Shown: positions 4,882 to 12,278 of the stretch, in pieces
Layout of the letters: every line of letters starts with the position of its first letter
Numbering within the stretch: position 1 is the first letter of the stretch
DNA from: Kingella sp. (in: b-proteobacteria)
GTDB lineage: Bacteria > Pseudomonadota > Gammaproteobacteria > Burkholderiales > Neisseriaceae
Assembly: GCF_030527935.1 (NCBI RefSeq)
Contig: NZ_JAUMZV010000047.1
Coordinates: forward strand, 1 to 16,636
Length of the DNA: 16,636 nt
Reading direction: 5' to 3'
The notes under the pieces: generated by a model
The model's database searches: none
What the model was told of the DNA's origin: nothing
The model's input: the letters and a program-made list of their open reading frames with translations, nothing else
Translations under genes and position numbers: made by a program

Positions 4882-5644
4882 ATACGCTAATTGGGTCTAT
4901 CGGGCGCAGTTTTTCCAATAGGGCGATGGCGCGTTTGGTTAAAGGCACATCGCGCGGATGCCCATTTTTGCTTTGGGCAACGTGAGCAATGCGGCGGTTA
5001 AGGTGGACATTTTCCCATTTTAATGCGCAAATTTCGCCCGCTCGCATGGCGGTTTCTATGGCAAAGAGTAGGGCGATGGCGCAGCGTTGAGTAATCAGAT
5101 TCGGTGGTTCGTTTTCTGCGTAGTGCAAGGCTGCGCAGATTTGTTGGATTTCTTGCTCGCTGGGGCGGCGGGTGCGTTCTTTGGATGCTTTGGGCTTGCT
5201 GATTTTGCGCACGGGATTTTCGCGCAGCAAGCTCCATTCTTTCATGGCGTGTTCGCAGACGGCGGAAAGTGTGGATAATTCGCGGTTTACGCTGTCGTTG
5301 GATACTTGTTGCAAGCGGACATCGCGCCAGTCGGCGAAGTGTTGCGGGCGCAAATCTTCCACGCGGATATTCGCCAGCGATGATTTTAAAATGCCGTTAA
5401 TGCGGTAGGTTTCGGAACGTTTGCCGCGCTTTTTGGTGGTTTCTGTTGCTAAATAGCGTTGTAAAATATCGCCAAAGAATACGTTGCGGCTTTGGTTGCC
5501 TTGTAGCCCATCGCGGATTTCGGTTTCTACACGCGCTGCCCATGCTTTTGCGTCTGAATGCCGCTCAAAGGTGGCGGAGCGGGAAACGCCACGCATGCGG
5601 ATTTGCACGCGCCATTTATCGCCGCGTTGAATAATGGTTGCCAT
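4724..5644 (-). pseudogene. Tyrosine integrase truncated before its catalytic tyrosine
   Basis: This open frame of 306 codons starts MATIIQRGDKWRVQIRMRG, with an N-terminal arm-binding/SAM-like part. Its catalytic domain carries Arg201 (ETAMRAGEI), Lys226 (QSKNGHPRDV) and His281-x-x-Arg284 (HFHDSRR). Phage integrases of this type continue with about 50 more residues containing the GH box and the nucleophilic Tyr. Here the frame instead reads VKPSLGQRLHRRMGGRF, which is antisense of the spanin genes. Native sequence therefore ends near base 4790. Without the tyrosine it cannot recombine DNA alone, so the prophage is probably trapped. Position and direction, reading inward from the right prophage end, are normal for an integrase next to att. 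Confidence 0.8.
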
Positions 5645-5648
5645 GGTG

Positions 5649-5672
5649 TTTTTGGTGTAATTTTTGGTGCAA
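5649..5672. repeat. Tandem 12-bp repeats, possible integrase arm sites
   Basis: TTTTTGGTGTAA (5649-5660) is followed directly by TTTTTGGTGCAA (5661-5672), just upstream of the integrase start codon and between the gene and the proposed attR. Tandem direct repeats here are typical of arm-type integrase or excisionase sites. Function is inferred. Confidence 0.45.
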
Positions 5673-5793
5673 TCATTATCGGTTAAAAGCGAATTTTTGT
5701 GTAGATTTGGTGGGTGGCTATTTTTTTAATAAGTTGTTTTATTGGGGATTGTTGGGTGTTTGTGTGGGTTGTGTGGGTGGGTAGAGCTGCGGG

Positions 5794-5805
5794 TCTCGGG
5801 CACCA
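5794..5805 (+). other. Candidate attR: 3' end of a tRNA-Leu gene
   Basis: TCTCGGGCACCA matches the acceptor end plus CCA of bacterial tRNA-Leu (CTCGGGC-ACCA). No T-arm or other tRNA parts precede it, so it looks like the displaced 3' fragment left by integration into a tRNA. It lies 150 bases beyond the integrase start and 15 bases before a terminator in the same direction. The intact tRNA should be at the left prophage end, outside the window. Confidence 0.45.
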
Positions 5806-5820
5806 ACCACATCAAAACAC

Positions 5821-5848
5821 TACTACTCATTTGGGTAGTATTTTTTTT
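5821..5848 (+). terminator. Rho-independent terminator after the att site
   Basis: TACTAC (5821-5826) pairs with GTAGTA (5835-5840) around an eight-base loop, followed by eight T residues. It may be the original terminator of the tRNA gene now separated from its tRNA by the prophage. Confidence 0.65.
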
Positions 5849-5859
5849 ATCTCAATTTA

Positions 5860-5884
5860 GGGGCTGTTGATTGTCAACAGCCCC
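5860..5884. other. Perfect 11-bp hairpin
   Basis: GGGGCTGTTGA (5860-5870) and TCAACAGCCCC (5874-5884) form a perfect stem with a 3-base loop, without a T tract. It could be a terminator variant, a protein site or part of a short RNA. The rest of the gap from 5645 to 6084 shows only the integrase upstream repeats, the att remnant, a terminator and an inverted uptake pair; no gene is seen. Confidence 0.5.
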
Positions 5885-5984
5885 TTGCAAATAAGATTTT
5901 GCCATCCGTGTAACGATACGCCCGCTATGCTTGGCAAGCGTGTAAAACAAGCGCGAAAAGCAACGAGCATTTTGTAGGCATAAT

Positions 5985-6035
5985 AGGCAGCCTGAAAAGC
6001 ACTTTTCTCACGTTAATACAGTTTTCAGGCTGCCT
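5985..6035. terminator. Inverted uptake-sequence pair upstream of radC
   Basis: AGGCAGCCTGAAAA (5985-5998) and TTTTCAGGCTGCCT (6022-6035) form a 14-bp stem with a 23-base loop. Inverted uptake pairs often act as terminators in Neisseriaceae, but no gene ends immediately upstream, so termination here is uncertain. Confidence 0.4.
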
Positions 6036-6084
6036 TAACGGCACGCCAACCAACAACCAATCAGCAAACAAAAAAGGAACAAAC

Positions 6085-6777
6085 ATGAGCATCAAAGACT
6101 GGGCAGCAGGCGAACGCCCGCGCGAGAAACTGTTGGAGCGCGGCGCAAGCGCGTTAAGCGATGCCGAATTGCTGGCGATTTTGCTGCGCGTGGGCACGCA
6201 AGGCATGAGCGCGGTGGATTTATCGCGCTCGCTGTTGGATGCGTATGGCGGCTTGGGTGGCGTGATGCACGCTTCGGCTGCCGAGTTGGGCAAACACAAA
6301 GGCATGGGGCTGGCGGCTTATGCCCAATTTGCCACCGTGCTGGAAATTGGGCGGCGCGTGTTGGGCGAAGAATTGCGCCAAGCATCGCTGCTGAACACGC
6401 CGCAAGCGGTGGGCGATTATTTGCGCCTGCGCATCGGGCATGAGCGCGTGGAAATCAGCTTCGCGCTGTTTTTGGATGCCAACAATCAACTGCTTGCCGC
6501 CGAAGAAATCGCGCGCGGCACGTTATCCGAAAGCGTGGCTTACCCGCGCGAAATCGCCTGCTTTGCCCTGCAACACCACGCCGCCGCCGTGATTTTTGCC
6601 CACAACCATCCATCAGGCAGCCTGAAACCATCGCCCGCCGATTTTGCCTTTACCCAACGCCTGCACGCCGCGCTTGCCCTGCTGGATATTGTGTTGCTTG
6701 ACCACATTATCGTTACCACTGCCGCCACCGTCTCGTTTACCGAGCAAGGTTGGTTACAGCCTTTTCAGGCAGCCTGA
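6085..6777 (+). CDS. radC: RadC family JAB1/MPN-domain protein
   Basis: The 230-residue protein has the usual RadC layout. The N-terminal helix-hairpin-helix part (SDAELLAILLRVGTQGMS) is followed by a JAB1/MPN metallopeptidase-like domain with HNHPSGSLKPSPAD, the HxH-x10-D metal motif (His173, His175, Asp186). RadC proteins were once called DNA repair factors; their true role is unsettled, with reports linking them to recombination, competence or mobile elements. AAGGA precedes the ATG. An uptake sequence (6615-6626) is inside the metal loop, coding for part of SGSLK. A second one (6767-6778) supplies the C-terminal FQAA and stop. The gene is complete and flanks the prophage end. Confidence 0.92.
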   Translation: MSIKDWAAGERPREKLLERGASALSDAELLAILLRVGTQGMSAVDLSRSLLDAYGGLGGVMHASAAELGKHKGMGLAAYAQFATVLEIGRRVLGEELRQASLLNTPQAVGDYLRLRIGHERVEISFALFLDANNQLLAAEEIARGTLSESVAYPREIACFALQHHAAAVIFAHNHPSGSLKPSPADFAFTQRLHAALALLDIVLLDHIIVTTAATVSFTEQGWLQPFQAA

Positions 6778-6825
6778 AAAGAAATTTAGTACAATCCACA
6801 CTCTTTTTTTCGCATCCGTTCTGCC

Positions 6826-7599
6826 ATGACTCAACACCAAGCCCGCAAACGCTTTGGGCAAAATTTCCTGCAAGACACCCGCATCATCGCCGATATTGTG
6901 AACGCCGTTCGCCCGCAACCCGATGATATTGTGATAGAAATTGGGCCGGGACTTGCCGCGATTACCGAGCCGCTTGCCCGCAAGCTCAACCAACTGCACG
7001 TTTGCGAAATTGACCGCGACATCATCGCCCATCTGAAAAAACAACCCTTTGCCAACAAGCTGATTATCCACGAAGGCGACGTGCTGAACTTTGATTTTCG
7101 CAGTATCGCGGGGCGCAAAAAAATTGTCGGCAACCTGCCGTATAACATTTCCACGCCGCTGCTGTTCAAGCTTGCCGAAGTGGCGGATGAAGTGGTGGAT
7201 ATGCACTTTATGCTGCAAAAAGAAGTGGTGGAGCGCATGGTTGCCGCGCCCAAAACCAACGACTACGGGCGGCTGAGCGTGATGCTGCAATACTTTTTTG
7301 ACATGGAAAGCCTGATAGACGTGCCACCCGAAAGTTTTATCCCCGCGCCAAAAGTGGATTCTGCCGTGGTGCGCATGATTCCCGTGGCGGGACGCATCGG
7401 CATCGCGCAAGATTTTGCCTACTTTGCCGATTTGGTGCGCTTGGCGTTTCATCAGCGGCGCAAAACGCTGCGTAATAATCTGAAAGGCGTTGCCGGCGAT
7501 GAGGATTTGCAAGCCGTGGGGATTTTGCCCACGCAGCGGGCGGAAGAAGTGGCAGCGGAAAAATATGTGGCGTTGAGCAATTGGCTGGCAGATAAATGA
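6826..7599 (+). CDS. rsmA: 16S rRNA dimethyladenosine transferase RsmA (KsgA)
   Basis: This 257-residue protein has full family length. It begins with ARKRFGQNFL, then SAM motif I (VIEIGPGLAAIT, about residues 36-47), the acidic EIDRD that binds the ribose, and catalytic NLPYNIST (103-110). The C-terminal small domain contains RLAFHQRRKTLRNNLKG. It dimethylates two adjacent adenosines in helix 45 of 16S rRNA late in 30S assembly, and its loss gives kasugamycin resistance. It begins 48 bases after radC; TACAAT near 6790 may be a -10 element. An uptake sequence (7602-7613) follows its stop and is not paired, so no clear terminator is seen. Confidence 0.95.
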   Translation: MTQHQARKRFGQNFLQDTRIIADIVNAVRPQPDDIVIEIGPGLAAITEPLARKLNQLHVCEIDRDIIAHLKKQPFANKLIIHEGDVLNFDFRSIAGRKKIVGNLPYNISTPLLFKLAEVADEVVDMHFMLQKEVVERMVAAPKTNDYGRLSVMLQYFFDMESLIDVPPESFIPAPKVDSAVVRMIPVAGRIGIAQDFAYFADLVRLAFHQRRKTLRNNLKGVAGDEDLQAVGILPTQRAEEVAAEKYVALSNWLADK

Positions 7600-7650
7600 T
7601 TTTCAGGCTGCCTAAAATGAAGTTAAATCATCAATTATTAAGGAAAAAGA

Positions 7651-8253
7651 ATGAATAAAATACTTATGATGATACTCGTATCATTGCTAACTGCATGCAG
7701 TACCCATCACGCTAATACATCATCCACCTTAAACAAGGAAACAGCTATGACTGAAAACAAGCCCACCCCTCAGTTTACCCAACGCCAACTTTTAACAAAA
7801 TTGTTGGCAATGATGGAAATTGCCCATTCCCAAGACGATTTTACGCCAGAGCGAGTAAGCCAAGTTTTTGGTGTTAAACTGCGCACACAAGGACTTGAAG
7901 AGGGAGAGTTTTTATTAACTGAAAATCTTACACCCGATTGGCATTATTATTTTGATAGAACCAATACTGGAATGTATAAAGGTAAATGGAGTTTTAATCT
8001 TGAATTAAGATTTTATAACGAAAGAAAGCCTGATGCGGCTGAATTGGATATGAGCGAAATTTGTGATATGAATATTGAAGAGTTTACGCGCAAAGCAGAA
8101 GCATTGGGCTATACCAGCTACCCGCTGTTTCATAGAGAAGTAAGAATTCCTGGGGTTTTGTTGGAACGGGATAATTTAAAACTTCATGTTTATGAGGCAC
8201 GGCATCCATCTGATACGGCTTCGCCTCGCTGTATTGAACGCATCTTTTTTTAA
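7651..8253 (+). CDS. Lipoprotein, putative immunity protein for the downstream effector
   Basis: The 200-residue protein has a lipoprotein signal, MNKILMMILVSLLTACSTH (lipobox LLTAC, Cys16). The mature part is soluble and acidic, with no family I recognise. Ten bases separate its stop from the effector ATG, so the two are co-transcribed. Lipidated periplasmic immunity proteins encoded just upstream of the toxin are the rule for Xanthomonadales T4SS effectors. AAGGA is seven bases before the ATG. A second in-frame ATG at 7747 (MTENKPTPQF) also has AAGGA seven bases upstream, so a shorter cytosolic form without lipid anchor could be made. Base composition is more AT-rich than rsmA. The immunity role is inferred from context. 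Confidence 0.6.
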   Translation: MNKILMMILVSLLTACSTHHANTSSTLNKETAMTENKPTPQFTQRQLLTKLLAMMEIAHSQDDFTPERVSQVFGVKLRTQGLEEGEFLLTENLTPDWHYYFDRTNTGMYKGKWSFNLELRFYNERKPDAAELDMSEICDMNIEEFTRKAEALGYTSYPLFHREVRIPGVLLERDNLKLHVYEARHPSDTASPRCIERIFF

Positions 8254-8263
8254 AGAGTAAAAA

Positions 8264-9859
8264 ATGGCACAAAATATAACTTTAAGCAAAGAAACTGAAC
8301 TGGAATTGTTAAAATTCAAAAATCCGAGAACGGCGGAACAAGGTGGCAGAGGGGCATCGCAGGCAGAATATGAGCAATTGCGCGCAGTATTGCGTTCATC
8401 AGACAAGATTGCGCACGATGCTCATTTGGCCATTACTTCTAAATTTCCAGATAATCAAGCATATATGCAAGGCTTTTTTATTAACCCTAGTTTGAAGCAA
8501 GGCGTATATGCAGCATTTTCATCAGATACCAAGGAAATAGGCTTTAATCCCAATTCAATCAATGGCGGAACGAAAGCAGATTATTATTCTGCCATTATGA
8601 CGACAGCGCATGAATTGCAACATGCATTGGATAAAACCAATACAAAAAACCTTTTTGCTGATTTAAAACAGCAAATTGTGCAACAAGGGGGCATACGCGA
8701 TTACACCGATGAAATACAAAACTGGGTATTACAAAATCGCGAATGGGAAGCCCGCGCTGAGATTAACGGCTTTAATGCCGCGGTTGAGGCTTTGCGCCGA
8801 GAATTAGGAGGTAAAACCCCCACATTAAAGGAAATTTTTAATGCTTCCCAAAAGGATATGCAGAATTTTATCCAAGAAGCAACAGATAAAAATGGTCAAA
8901 AGGTATATAGCTGGCAAACCCATCCTAATCCAAAGAATCACAACATGAGTTTTCAGCCCAATGCCGATATAACTCTGGATTTGAATAACCCCGCCAACCA
9001 AGAAATGATTGCTTCGCGGTTTTATGATGGTTCCTATTCCAATGAAATTGCTGCGCAAACCATTAACATTATTCTTGAAAAAGAAAAAGAAATATATGGC
9101 CCAAACAGCAAAGTACATATTAACGCACAAGAATTAGCCAAACACAGCATTACGCTGCAAGGCTTGCAAACGTGGGGCGTAGATTTAAACCAAATTGTTG
9201 ATATTTCCTCGCCTAGCTTTTTAAAATCGCAGCAACAATCCACGCAACAACACTCCGCTCATCAGCAATCGATTGATGATTACACCAATCGTTTTCTAAA
9301 TAAATACGCTGCGATTAGGGAAGCGCATAAAAGCGGTAATCAAGAAGCCATACGCACGGCGCAACAGGATTTGATTAACCAATCGCCTACTGCCCAAGCC
9401 ACGCTTACCCGAATGCAATCTGAATTAGCACAACGCCGTCAAGAAAAAGCGCAAGAAGCGCAAGCCTATTCTTGGGATAATCTGCCCGAAAAGGCACAAA
9501 TCTTAAACCAGCAAATCAAGCAACATTTGAAAGCATATTATCAAGAACAAAATTTTCCTTACACCGAGCGTGGGATAGATAATCGGGCGGCTGCGCTTAC
9601 AGCTGCGGTGTATGAGCAAAGAATACCTAAGGTGGATAGTGTGCATATTAACAGCAGCGGAGAGTTGGTGGCGGTGCATCGTACTTTTTATGGCGGTGTA
9701 GATATTGCTACAACCAATTCAGAACAGGCACTTATGCTGCCTGAGCGAGAAAGTTTTAAACAAGTTATGCATACCGAACAAGGTTTTGCTCAGGAAGCAC
9801 AGCAACGCGAATATGAGAAGCAAATGGAACGTGGGCAGGGGATGGGGATAAGCCGTTAG
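8264..9859 (+). CDS. Putative T4SS effector: HExxH metallopeptidase with XVIPCD-like C-terminus
   Basis: The 531-residue protein has no signal peptide. TTAHELQHALDK contains an HExxH zinc motif (His116, Glu117, His120), and EWEARAEINGFNA about 40 residues later could give the third ligand (Glu162 or Glu166), a gluzincin-like layout. The middle (320-400) is rich in Q, E and A. Residues about 405-505 (IDNRAAALTAAVYEQ, IPKVDSVHINSSGELVAVH, TTNSEQALMLPERESFKQ) follow the pattern of XVIPCD, the signal that takes killing effectors to the VirD4 coupling protein. The last 25 residues are charged. The preceding lipoprotein is a likely immunity protein, suggesting action in the target periplasm. No T4SS genes are in the window. 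A toxin or relaxase-linked protein of a mobile plasmid is an alternative. Confidence 0.55.
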   Translation: MAQNITLSKETELELLKFKNPRTAEQGGRGASQAEYEQLRAVLRSSDKIAHDAHLAITSKFPDNQAYMQGFFINPSLKQGVYAAFSSDTKEIGFNPNSINGGTKADYYSAIMTTAHELQHALDKTNTKNLFADLKQQIVQQGGIRDYTDEIQNWVLQNREWEARAEINGFNAAVEALRRELGGKTPTLKEIFNASQKDMQNFIQEATDKNGQKVYSWQTHPNPKNHNMSFQPNADITLDLNNPANQEMIASRFYDGSYSNEIAAQTINIILEKEKEIYGPNSKVHINAQELAKHSITLQGLQTWGVDLNQIVDISSPSFLKSQQQSTQQHSAHQQSIDDYTNRFLNKYAAIREAHKSGNQEAIRTAQQDLINQSPTAQATLTRMQSELAQRRQEKAQEAQAYSWDNLPEKAQILNQQIKQHLKAYYQEQNFPYTERGIDNRAAALTAAVYEQRIPKVDSVHINSSGELVAVHRTFYGGVDIATTNSEQALMLPERESFKQVMHTEQGFAQEAQQREYEKQMERGQGMGISR

Positions 9860-9901
9860 GCAGCCTGAAAATATTTTTTCGTCAGTATTTTGGAATTAAG
9901 T

Positions 9902-10435
9902 ATGGAAGATTTAGCATTTGAAAAAATAGACAAACTTGCAGAACAGGCTACTTTGCTGATGATGGATTATCAAGAAAAGTTAGATGGTTTGATGGCGCAA
10001 ACACATGATGAGTTGGATACAGCATTAGCATTACAACAGGAAAAATTTATTGAATTTATCAATAAAAATGCAAAAGATGAGATGAACGCGGTTAAAATGG
10101 CATATATGAATGATATAGCTCAGGCTCGTGAACAAATGTTGCAACAAGTAACTGCAATCAATGCGGTTTTTAATGAAACCAGCACGCGAGCTAAACAACT
10201 GATATTTAGAAGCTGGGTGGCTGTATCAATTAGTACGTTTGTTTGTGCTGTGGCATTGATTGCTGCAATTTGGCTAGCGATTGATTATAAGAAAATAATA
10301 CAAGCATCAAGAAATGAAGTTCAAATATTAGATGTGATTAGGCAGTCAGATATTATTAGATGTGGTGATGCATTGTGTTCACGAGTTAATAAAAATAAAG
10401 ACAAGGATGGTTATCAAGAAATTAAAAAACGATAA
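9902..10435 (+). CDS. Coiled-coil membrane protein resembling plasmid mobilisation MobB-type proteins
   Basis: The product is 177 residues from the ATG at 9902 (a TTG at 9890 would add four). Residues 1-100 are a long helical coiled coil. A transmembrane segment (SWVAVSISTFVCAVALIAAI, about 105-125) follows. The C-terminus reads IRCGDALCSRVNKNKDKDGY, similar to the CG-x-LC-VxV and GY ending of small mobilisation proteins encoded next to relaxases on Gram-negative plasmids. It lies 42 bases after the effector gene, beyond an uptake sequence at 9858-9869. Its AT-rich composition matches the island. No relaxase or oriT is visible, so it would be a plasmid remnant. The family call rests on memory of pattern only. 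Confidence 0.4.
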   Translation: MEDLAFEKIDKLAEQATLLMMDYQEKLDGLMAQTHDELDTALALQQEKFIEFINKNAKDEMNAVKMAYMNDIAQAREQMLQQVTAINAVFNETSTRAKQLIFRSWVAVSISTFVCAVALIAAIWLAIDYKKIIQASRNEVQILDVIRQSDIIRCGDALCSRVNKNKDKDGYQEIKKR

Positions 10436-10488
10436 TTTTCATTTATTTTAAAAAATAGCTTACTTTAATAATTTCTTGGAGATTTATT

Positions 10489-11247
10489 ATGCCCAACAAA
10501 ATCAACTCCCAAAAACTGATGCTGAGCTTTAAAGCGGTAAACAAGCATTTTGGCAGTAACCATGTGATTAACAATGTGAATTTAGACATCCATCAAGGCG
10601 AAGTGGTGGTGGTGTGCGGGCCTTCGGGCAGCGGCAAATCCACGCTGATTCGCACCGTGAACCAATTGGAAAAAATTGAAAGCGGCGAGATTTGGGTGGA
10701 CGGCATCAATGTTGCCGATGCCAAAACCGATTTGAACAAAATCCGCACCGAAGTGGGCTTTGTGTTCCAGCATTTTAATTTGTATCCGCATTTAACTGTG
10801 TTGGAAAACATCACGTTATCGCCGATTAAGGTGAAAAACATGGAAGCGGCAGCGGCGGAAAAGCTGGCGATGGAATTGCTGGAAAAGGTGGGCTTGGCGC
10901 ATAAAAAAGATGCGTATCCTGCTGAATTATCGGGCGGGCAACGGCAGCGCGTGGCGATTGCGCGGGGTTTGGCGATGCAGCCTGCGGTGATGCTGTTTGA
11001 CGAGCCGACTTCTGCGCTTGACCCTGAAATGGTGGGCGAAGTGCTGAAAGTGATGAAGGATTTGGCGCAAAGCGGCATGACGATGATGTGCGTTACGCAT
11101 GAGATGGGCTTTGCGCGGGAAGTGGCGGATAGGATTATTTTCCTAGACCACGGGCAGATTTTGGAAGACCGCAAGCCTGATGAGTTTTTTGAAAGCCCGC
11201 AAACGGATAGGGCGAAACAGTTTTTGAGCCAGATTATGTCGCATTGA
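10489..11247 (+). CDS. Polar amino-acid ABC transporter ATP-binding protein (GlnQ/GltL type)
   Basis: The 252-residue ATPase has all motifs: Walker A GPSGSGKST (44-52), Q-loop FVFQHFNLYP (91-100), signature LSGGQRQR (147-154), Walker B VMLFDEPTSALD (167-178) and the switch His in VTHEMGF. The FNLYPHLTVLENI and SALDPEMVGEVL stretches are typical of the polar amino-acid uptake subfamily. It powers import through a permease pair with a periplasmic binding protein. No permease or binding protein lies next to it in this window, so it is an orphan ATPase or works with partners elsewhere. TTGGAG precedes the ATG. An inverted uptake pair terminates it. Confidence 0.9.
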   Translation: MPNKINSQKLMLSFKAVNKHFGSNHVINNVNLDIHQGEVVVVCGPSGSGKSTLIRTVNQLEKIESGEIWVDGINVADAKTDLNKIRTEVGFVFQHFNLYPHLTVLENITLSPIKVKNMEAAAAEKLAMELLEKVGLAHKKDAYPAELSGGQRQRVAIARGLAMQPAVMLFDEPTSALDPEMVGEVLKVMKDLAQSGMTMMCVTHEMGFAREVADRIIFLDHGQILEDRKPDEFFESPQTDRAKQFLSQIMSH

Positions 11248-11256
11248 TGCGCGGCA

Positions 11257-11292
11257 ATAGGCAGCCTGAAAACAGACTTTCAGGCTGCCTAT
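11257..11292. terminator. Inverted uptake-sequence terminator
   Basis: ATAGGCAGCCTGAAA (11257-11271) and TTTCAGGCTGCCTAT (11278-11292) form a perfect 15-bp stem with a 6-base loop, ten bases after the ABC gene stop. Confidence 0.8.
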
Positions 11293-11323
11293 GTGTTGTT
11301 TGTTAAGCCATAAGGATGCCACC

Positions 11324-11935
11324 ATGAAGACGCTGTATTTGATTCGCCATGCGCAATCGGTTGCCAACGCGGGCGGTATCAGCTTGCCCGAGCGCGAGAT
11401 TCCGTTGAGCGCGCTGGGCAGGGAGCAGGCAGCGCAACTGGTTTTCAGGCTGCCTGAACGCCGCGCGGTGTTTGTGTCTGAAATGCAGCGCACGCAGGAA
11501 ACCGCTGTACCGTATTGCGCTTGCTATGGCATTGCGCCGCAGGTGTTGCCTGTGTTGAACGAGTTTTCTTGCTTGTCTATGGATTTAATCGGCGGCATGA
11601 ACGGCGAGCAACGCCGCCCGCTGGCGCAAGCCTATTGGCAGCGGGCGGATGTGAACGAATGCACGGGGCGCGGCGCGGACAGCTTCGCGCAGTTTAGCGA
11701 GCGCGTGGCGCGATTTTTGCAGCAATGGGATGCGCTGCCCGATGGCAGTTTGCTGTTTGGGCATGGTATTTGGATTGGGCTATTGGCGTGGCGGCTGCTG
11801 GGATTTCAGGCTGCCTGTTCGGCGGATATGACGGCGTTTCGGCGGTTTCAAACTGCGCTGCCGATGCCGAATGCGGCGGTGTGGCGGTTGGTGGGGGAGA
11901 TGGGGGATGATTTGCGGTTGGTGTGGTGTGGGTAG
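11324..11935 (+). CDS. Histidine phosphatase (phosphoglycerate-mutase-like) family protein
   Basis: This 203-residue protein starts MKTLYLIRHAQSVAN with the RHG-type catalytic motif (Arg8, His9). It has EMQRTQETAVPYC (the usual arginine region) and LLFGHGIWIGLLAW with the second catalytic His. Members are phosphatases of sugars, nucleotides or cofactors, and the substrate cannot be told here. The start at 11324 has AAGGA seven bases upstream; an upstream in-frame ATG at 11291 lies inside the terminator and is rejected. Two uptake sequences are inside the gene (11444-11455, 11805-11816), encoding FRLPE and FQAAC, a sign that the reading frame tolerates them. Confidence 0.85.
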   Translation: MKTLYLIRHAQSVANAGGISLPEREIPLSALGREQAAQLVFRLPERRAVFVSEMQRTQETAVPYCACYGIAPQVLPVLNEFSCLSMDLIGGMNGEQRRPLAQAYWQRADVNECTGRGADSFAQFSERVARFLQQWDALPDGSLLFGHGIWIGLLAWRLLGFQAACSADMTAFRRFQTALPMPNAAVWRLVGEMGDDLRLVWCG

Positions 11936-12278
11936 GGCGGTTTAGCCTGTTGATTGTGCTTAATGGCAATAAAGCCAAAGATAACGCTAAAAACTGTTTT
12001 CAGGCTGCATCCGTTTCAGGCTGCTTGGATGCGAATAGGCAGCCTGAAAACGTTTGATGCTGTTTTATTTCAGGCTGCCTATTGAATGGGCGATTGGGCG
12101 ACGAGCCGTCGCCGCTCCATTTGTGGCAGCCTGAAAAATTGTTTGTGCGTTTCAGGCTGCCTATTCTTTATGGCTTCGCTGCCCTGCCCTATTCTGCTGC
12201 GCAAAAAACACGCGCTGGGATTGCTCTTGGCGCGTGTTTTGCTTTGCGGGTTGTGGTTGTGATTAGGGGGTTAGGCGG
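11936..12278. repeat. Intergenic cluster of uptake sequences
   Basis: No gene is seen. Exact uptake sequences occur at 12037-12048, 12069-12080 and 12151-12162, with degenerate copies at about 12002, 12016 and 12125. AATAGGCAGCCTGAAA (12034-12049) and TTTCAGGCTGCCTATT (12068-12083) form a perfect 16-bp stem with an 18-base loop. A separate GGCGACG/CGTCGCC hairpin lies near 12098-12114. Confidence 0.75.
12203..12240 (-). terminator. Bidirectional terminator, mainly for the minus-strand methyltransferase
   Basis: AAAACACGCGC (12205-12215) pairs with GCGCGTGTTTT (12230-12240) around a 14-base loop. On the minus strand it ends with six T residues and lies about 40 bases after the stop of the gene at 12279-13424. 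Confidence 0.75.

Noticed and set aside
5925..6305. Minus-strand frame of 126 codons opposite radC
   Set aside because: Antisense shadow of a well-supported gene, with an inverted uptake pair within it.
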